Below are positions 6,137-9,089 of a stretch of 9,089 nt of DNA, in pieces. The first letter of the stretch is position 1; each line of letters opens with the position of its first letter. The position numbers were made by a program, and so were the translations under genes. Source of the stretch: Candidatus Altarchaeum sp. (lineage in GTDB: Archaea > Altiarchaeota > Altiarchaeia > Altiarchaeales > Altiarchaeaceae); NCBI GenBank assembly GCA_018260755.1, contig JAGTWP010000052.1, forward strand, positions 1 through 9,089. The letters run 5' to 3'. The notes beneath the pieces are model-generated. The model saw nothing but the letters and a program-made list of their open reading frames with translations, ran no database searches and was not told the DNA's origin.

Positions 6137-6216
6137 AGAAGATTAAACGGTCTCAATTTTTTGAAATTTTACTTTTTTGTTTTTTGGATATAATTTTTTG
6201 AAATTTATAATCTTCT
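6137..6216 (+). promoter_or_regulatory. Structured leader of trkA-like gene
   Basis: AGAAGATTA (6137-6145) pairs perfectly with TAATCTTCT (6208-6216). Inside this stem lie two exact copies of AATTTTTTGAAATTT (6155-6169 and 6192-6206), each partly self-complementary. If the distal promoter is used, this becomes an 80-base folded 5' leader. A regulatory role is an inference. I do not recognise any known riboswitch class. Confidence 0.35.
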
Positions 6217-6250
6217 AATTGTAATTTGTAAAGTTATTAAATAAAAATAT

Positions 6251-6260
6251 TAACTATAAA
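6251..6260 (+). promoter_or_regulatory. Proximal TATA-like box for trkA-like gene
   Basis: TAACTATAAA is centred about 25 bases before the ATG at 6281, the spacing expected for a leaderless archaeal mRNA. It competes with the distal promoter at 6093-6110 as the real start site. Confidence 0.35.
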
Positions 6261-6280
6261 TCTTATTTTTTATATTTACC

Positions 6281-6949
6281 ATGAGTTTATATATTATTGT
6301 GGGTGGCGGAGATTCGGAAATAGAAATTGCAAAACTGCTTTTGGGAGAAGGACACGATGTTGTTGTTGTTGAAAAAGAAAAAGAGCTTGCAGAAAAACTG
6401 GCAGGTATATTGGAATGTTTGGTTATAAACGGAGATGCAGCAAATTTAGAAACATTAAAAGATGCAAAAATTGAAAAGGCAGACGGAATAGCAATTTTAA
6501 CAAATGATGATAGTATTAATCTTATGATAACACAGTTTGCAAAGAAGTTAAATGTAAAAACAATAGTTGTAAGAGTGAATGATACGGCAAAAAAGGACTT
6601 TTTCAATCCTCTCGGACTTACCGCAGTTATATCTCCTACTTCGGTTATTGCCAAAACAGTAAGGAATTCCTTGGTTGAAGGAAGTGAAAAAACACTGATG
6701 ATATTTGGCAACGGAAAAGTGGAATTGATGGAAGTACCTCTTCCGGATGGCTTAACAGGAAAAAAGATTGCTGATCTGGGAATGCCTGAATATACAAGGG
6801 TTGCATGTATTTACAGAAAAGGAGACATCATTATAGCACACGGAAACAAGGTTCTGGAAAACGGAGATGTGCTTGTAGTAATTACAAAGGTTGGTGCTGT
6901 AAAAGAACTTTTAGGTAAGTTTGCGCTCGCAAGTATTAAAAATGTGTAA
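6281..6949 (+). CDS. trkA: TrkA-like RCK domain protein (K+ transport regulator)
   Basis: TrkA/RCK proteins bind nucleotides on the inner face of the membrane and gate potassium transporters such as TrkH or ion channels. The 222-residue protein has an RCK_N Rossmann domain (about 2-120) with the nucleotide loop IIVGGGDSE (5-13), an acidic residue after strand 2 (VVVVEKE, 27-33), INGDAAN (49-55) and AILTNDDSINL (71-81). An RCK_C domain (about 135-215) carries GLTGKKIADLGMPEY (157-171) and ENGDVLVVITK (193-203). The third glycine of the usual GxGxxG is replaced by Glu13, so ligand binding may be altered. No transporter gene is nearby, so its partner is elsewhere or it acts as a free subunit. 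The ATG at 6281 starts right before strand 1 and is well supported. Confidence 0.88.
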   Translation: MSLYIIVGGGDSEIEIAKLLLGEGHDVVVVEKEKELAEKLAGILECLVINGDAANLETLKDAKIEKADGIAILTNDDSINLMITQFAKKLNVKTIVVRVNDTAKKDFFNPLGLTAVISPTSVIAKTVRNSLVEGSEKTLMIFGNGKVELMEVPLPDGLTGKKIADLGMPEYTRVACIYRKGDIIIAHGNKVLENGDVLVVITKVGAVKELLGKFALASIKNV

Positions 6950-7014
6950 AATTTAACTCTTACATTTGTGTTATCTGAACTTCTGAAATTTTAAATTTGA
7001 AAGACCTTATTAAA

Positions 7015-7950
7015 ATGGGAGATATAGTTATTCCTTCTGAATTCAATGAGAGATATTCTAAGTTACTCGGTGAGGATAATAAAATTTTTCTTGATTTCTG
7101 CAAAAAGCCGCTGAAAAAATGTATACGAATAAACACGCTAAAAGTAAAAAATACGGATAAATTTATTGAAAATTTAGATGAAAGATATAAATTAGAAAAG
7201 GTTCCTTTCTGTCCTTATGCATACTTTATTGATCATCTCAATCCGGGAAAAATGCCTGAATATTTCTTCGGGGAAATTTATATTCAGGATGCGGCGAGTT
7301 TAATTCCTCCGATTGCCCTGAATTTAAATCCCGACGGAGATGAATTTGTATTTGATGCCTGTGCCGCTCCGGGAAGTAAAACAACACAGATGGCACAAAT
7401 TATGAACAACAAGGGCTGCATTGTTGCAAATGATGCATCCAACGACAGGATAAAGGCATTGTTTTTTAATCTTGAATCGTATGGAGTTATGAATATCATT
7501 GTTACGGGAATCAACATGGAAAGGCCAGTCCCGGAGAAATTATATAATAAATTTACTCAAATTTTGGTTGATGCACCCTGCTCCTGCGAGGGAACCGTAA
7601 GAAAGGACAGAAAGGTATTGTCACGATGGAGTGTTCGTTTGCTCAATTTTTTATCCGTTCAGCAAAAGAAAATAATAAAGAATGCTATAAATATGTTAAA
7701 AAAAGATGGAATTTTGGTTTATTCAACCTGCACGCTTGCACCAGAAGAAAATGAAGAAGTTATAGATTATGCGCTCGGAAATTTTGATGTTGAGGTTGAA
7801 GAAATTGAGATAAAAAATTTAAAAATCCGGGAAGGAATAACAGAATGGAACGGAAATGATTTAAGCAAAGATTTGAAAAAATGTATAAGAATATATCCGC
7901 AGGATAATGATACAGAAGGATTTTTTGTGACAAAATTAAGAAAAATTTAA
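7015..7950 (+). CDS. Nop2/Sun-type RNA (cytosine-5) methyltransferase
   Basis: This enzyme methylates C5 of a cytosine in tRNA or rRNA using S-adenosylmethionine. Counting from the ATG at 7015 (311 residues), it shows an N-terminal RNA-binding region (LKKCIRINTLK, 33-43), YIQDAAS (89-95), SAM motif I DACAAPGSKTTQ (114-125), the DAPCSCEGT motif (186-194, with the release cysteine Cys189), and STCTLAPEENE (237-247, with the catalytic nucleophile Cys239). It ends with RIYPQDNDTEGFF (292-304), the family's closing motif. All catalytic residues are present. A TTG at 6997 is an alternative start adding six residues; ATG is preferred. Size and lack of a PUA domain resemble archaeal Trm4-like enzymes; the target base is not deducible. 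The next gene encodes a PUA-like protein that may supply RNA binding. Confidence 0.93.
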   Translation: MGDIVIPSEFNERYSKLLGEDNKIFLDFCKKPLKKCIRINTLKVKNTDKFIENLDERYKLEKVPFCPYAYFIDHLNPGKMPEYFFGEIYIQDAASLIPPIALNLNPDGDEFVFDACAAPGSKTTQMAQIMNNKGCIVANDASNDRIKALFFNLESYGVMNIIVTGINMERPVPEKLYNKFTQILVDAPCSCEGTVRKDRKVLSRWSVRLLNFLSVQQKKIIKNAINMLKKDGILVYSTCTLAPEENEEVIDYALGNFDVEVEEIEIKNLKIREGITEWNGNDLSKDLKKCIRIYPQDNDTEGFFVTKLRKI

Positions 7951-7974
7951 CATAAAAACAACATAAAATTTAAC

Positions 7975-8466
7975 ATGAGCAAACATAAACCAAATAATCT
8001 GATAGCGGAATTTCTGAACTATTTAGATGAAAGGTTTGGAATTAAGAAAGAAATTTTTTTTGATTATGGCTTTGACACAGACGGAGAACGTATAAGTATA
8101 TTTTCAGAAGGCATAAATAATAAAAATTTAGACGGTCTGATAATTAAAAGCATCGGATTAAGAGCAGGCAAGTATTTTAAAGACATCAGGAATGGTAGAG
8201 TAAAACTCAAAATTTCAACAAATTTTGCCCAGATATTTGGAAGATATGCAACTAAAAATGTGTTGCAGATAAACGACGATGAAGTGAAGGAATATATCCG
8301 GGGAAGCGATTTGGAAAATATCCGTCCGCTTAATGTTGAAGAAGGAGAAGTAATTATAAAATGGAATGAAAATGTAATTGGGGGGGGAAATTACAGTCAG
8401 GGCAAAATAAAAAATCAGATTCCGAAAAAAAAGAGGCTCACAAAAATCAGCGATGAAAATTTTTAA
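7975..8466 (+). CDS. Stand-alone PUA-like RNA-binding protein (RsmF C-terminal type)
   Basis: The 163-residue protein resembles the PUA-like domain found at the C-terminus of RsmF-type rRNA methyltransferases, which archaea encode as a separate protein linked to Nop2/Sun enzymes. Supporting segments are KSIGLRAGKYFK (58-69), FGRYATKNVLQINDDEVKEY (88-107), IRGSDLE (108-114), EEGEVIIKWNENVIGGGNY (122-140) and the closing IPKKKRL (149-155), where RsmF-type domains have a Gly-rich loop then a Pro-Lys-Arg tail. It starts 24 bases after the methyltransferase stop and ends 2 bases before the riboflavin kinase gene, so it sits inside an operon. It probably guides or stabilises substrate RNA for the upstream enzyme. 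The Gly loop is encoded over an unbroken run of eight G (8380-8387). Confidence 0.75.
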   Translation: MSKHKPNNLIAEFLNYLDERFGIKKEIFFDYGFDTDGERISIFSEGINNKNLDGLIIKSIGLRAGKYFKDIRNGRVKLKISTNFAQIFGRYATKNVLQINDDEVKEYIRGSDLENIRPLNVEEGEVIIKWNENVIGGGNYSQGKIKNQIPKKKRLTKISDENF

Positions 8467-8468
8467 CG

Positions 8469-8867
8469 ATGAAATTTAGAGCATATACAATGAAATTTAA
8501 AGGAACAGTCACAAGTGGATTAAAGGAAGGAGCGTATTATATTAAAATTTATAAAGAAAAAATAAAAAATATCCTGCATATAACTCCATTTCCCGGGACA
8601 TTAAATTTGAAGTGTAATAAAAGCAGTGAGGGCGGGAAAGAAATTTTTGACGAATTAAAAAATTTAGAATTTAAAGAGATTGACGGATTTGATGGATTAA
8701 AAGGTGTCCGATTTATTAAATGTGTGATTAAAAAGGAGAAAATGATTGAGGCGTGGATTGTTATTCCCGAAATAAGAAAACATAATTTTGTTGAGTTCAT
8801 TTCGGATGTCTGTCTAAGGGAAGAGTTAAATTTAAAGGACGGAGAAGAAGTGGAAATTTATGTGTGA
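8469..8867 (+). CDS. ribK: CTP-dependent riboflavin kinase (archaeal RibK)
   Basis: Archaeal RibK phosphorylates riboflavin to FMN using CTP instead of ATP and is unrelated to bacterial RibF. The 132-residue protein matches the family along its length: FKGTVTSGLKEGAYYIKIYK (10-29; family E/K-G-x-V-x-SGLGEGxY), PFPGTLNLK (40-48), IEAWIVIPEIRKH (93-105) and the closing LREELNLKDGEEVEIYV (116-132). The length equals the known archaeal enzymes. The ATG at 8469 lies 2 bases after the upstream stop, favouring translational coupling. A second in-frame ATG at 8490 (MKFKGTV) is also plausible and would still give a complete protein. It is the last gene of the methyltransferase/PUA cluster; no functional link to RNA methylation is obvious. 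Confidence 0.93.
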   Translation: MKFRAYTMKFKGTVTSGLKEGAYYIKIYKEKIKNILHITPFPGTLNLKCNKSSEGGKEIFDELKNLEFKEIDGFDGLKGVRFIKCVIKKEKMIEAWIVIPEIRKHNFVEFISDVCLREELNLKDGEEVEIYV

Positions 8868-8904
8868 AATTTAAATTTTTATGAAAACTAAATTCGGTTG
8901 ATAC

Positions 8905-9089
8905 TTCAAAAAATTCTTTTTTGAAATCACAGGTATTAAAAAATATTTCAAATATTTTTTAAGATTGAAAATTTATTTATAAATTTTCAGTAAATTTTTG
9001 TCACCTCACTTCGTTCGGAGATTTACAAAATGCTTTGCATTTTGTAAGATTGAAAATCTGAATATTTTCAGTATTACAAAATGTTCCAA
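8905..9089 (+). repeat. Tandem hairpin array (copies B and C and flanking stems)
   Basis: Successive perfect inverted repeats: 8905-8925 (9-bp arms), 8936-8962 (13-bp arms around a single C), 8966-8989 (11-bp arms) and 9023-9047 (11-bp arms, TTT loop). A further stem at 9051-9070 has 7-bp arms. The order alternates. A stem of variable sequence ending in TAA runs straight into a conserved GATTGAAAATYT...ATTTTCAGTA stem, once at 8936-8992 and again at 9023-9073. The bases after the second unit (TTACAAAATG) repeat the start of the 9023 stem, so the array probably continues past the window. No gene is visible here. The first stem may also serve as a ribK terminator. Confidence 0.7.

Noticed and set aside
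6250-6711. Minus-strand open frame of 153 codons opposite the trkA-like gene
   Set aside because: The plus strand encodes a clear RCK protein here. The antisense product is Phe/Ser-rich with no family signal.
9001-9020. CACTTCGTTCGGAG as a conserved recombination core
   Set aside because: It occurs once in the window and is not an inverted repeat; too little to support a site.
8905-9089. CRISPR array at the right end
   Set aside because: Repeats are not identical and there are no spacers of constant length; the pattern is paired hairpins.

Overview
The window is AT-rich and archaeal. The support is gene content: an archaeal NMD3 protein, a CTP-type riboflavin kinase, the start of a Dph2 diphthamide enzyme, a Nop2/Sun RNA methyltransferase followed by a separate PUA-like protein, and TATA/BRE-like promoters close to start codons. 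A histidine biosynthesis gene argues against an extremely reduced genome. I cannot place the organism to phylum; a DPANN or Altiarchaeota-like lineage is possible but unproven.

Layout. (1) 2-2347 (+): the 3' part of a large, glycosylation-site-rich, membrane-anchored surface protein that continues upstream of the window. (2) 2348-3309: a gene-poor stretch with a hairpin repeat, short direct repeats and a decayed ISAzo13-family transposase on the minus strand. (3) 3309-3983 (-): an intact hisI preceded by a dph2 gene cut down to its first 89 codons. (4) 4028-4792 (+): nmd3, divergent from the dph2 remnant across a 44-bp gap holding an 18-bp palindrome. (5) 4817-5698 (-): a DHH-family phosphoesterase, convergent with nmd3. 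(6) 5733-6093: an internally deleted IS66-like element with perfect 12-bp terminal inverted repeats, lying between the promoters of the DHH gene and the next gene. (7) 6281-6949 (+): a TrkA-like RCK protein behind a structured leader. (8) 7015-8867 (+): a probable operon of RNA m5C methyltransferase, PUA-like RNA-binding protein and riboflavin kinase. (9) 8868-9089: a run of hairpins whose modules match the hairpin repeat at 2471-2524.

How it fits together. The conserved genes are mostly information-processing (NMD3 in 60S-type subunit export or assembly, RNA m5C methylation, diphthamide) plus cofactor and amino acid synthesis. The gaps between them hold decayed transposons and hairpin repeats. 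The dph2 truncation next to hisI and the ISAzo13 relic suggests a rearranged locus. The most unusual items are a two-module hairpin repeat (variable stem joined to a conserved stem) found at two loci in opposite orientation, the IS66-derived miniature element, the truncated dph2, and a surface protein with a pentapeptide-repeat segment and a cytoplasmic C-terminal domain.
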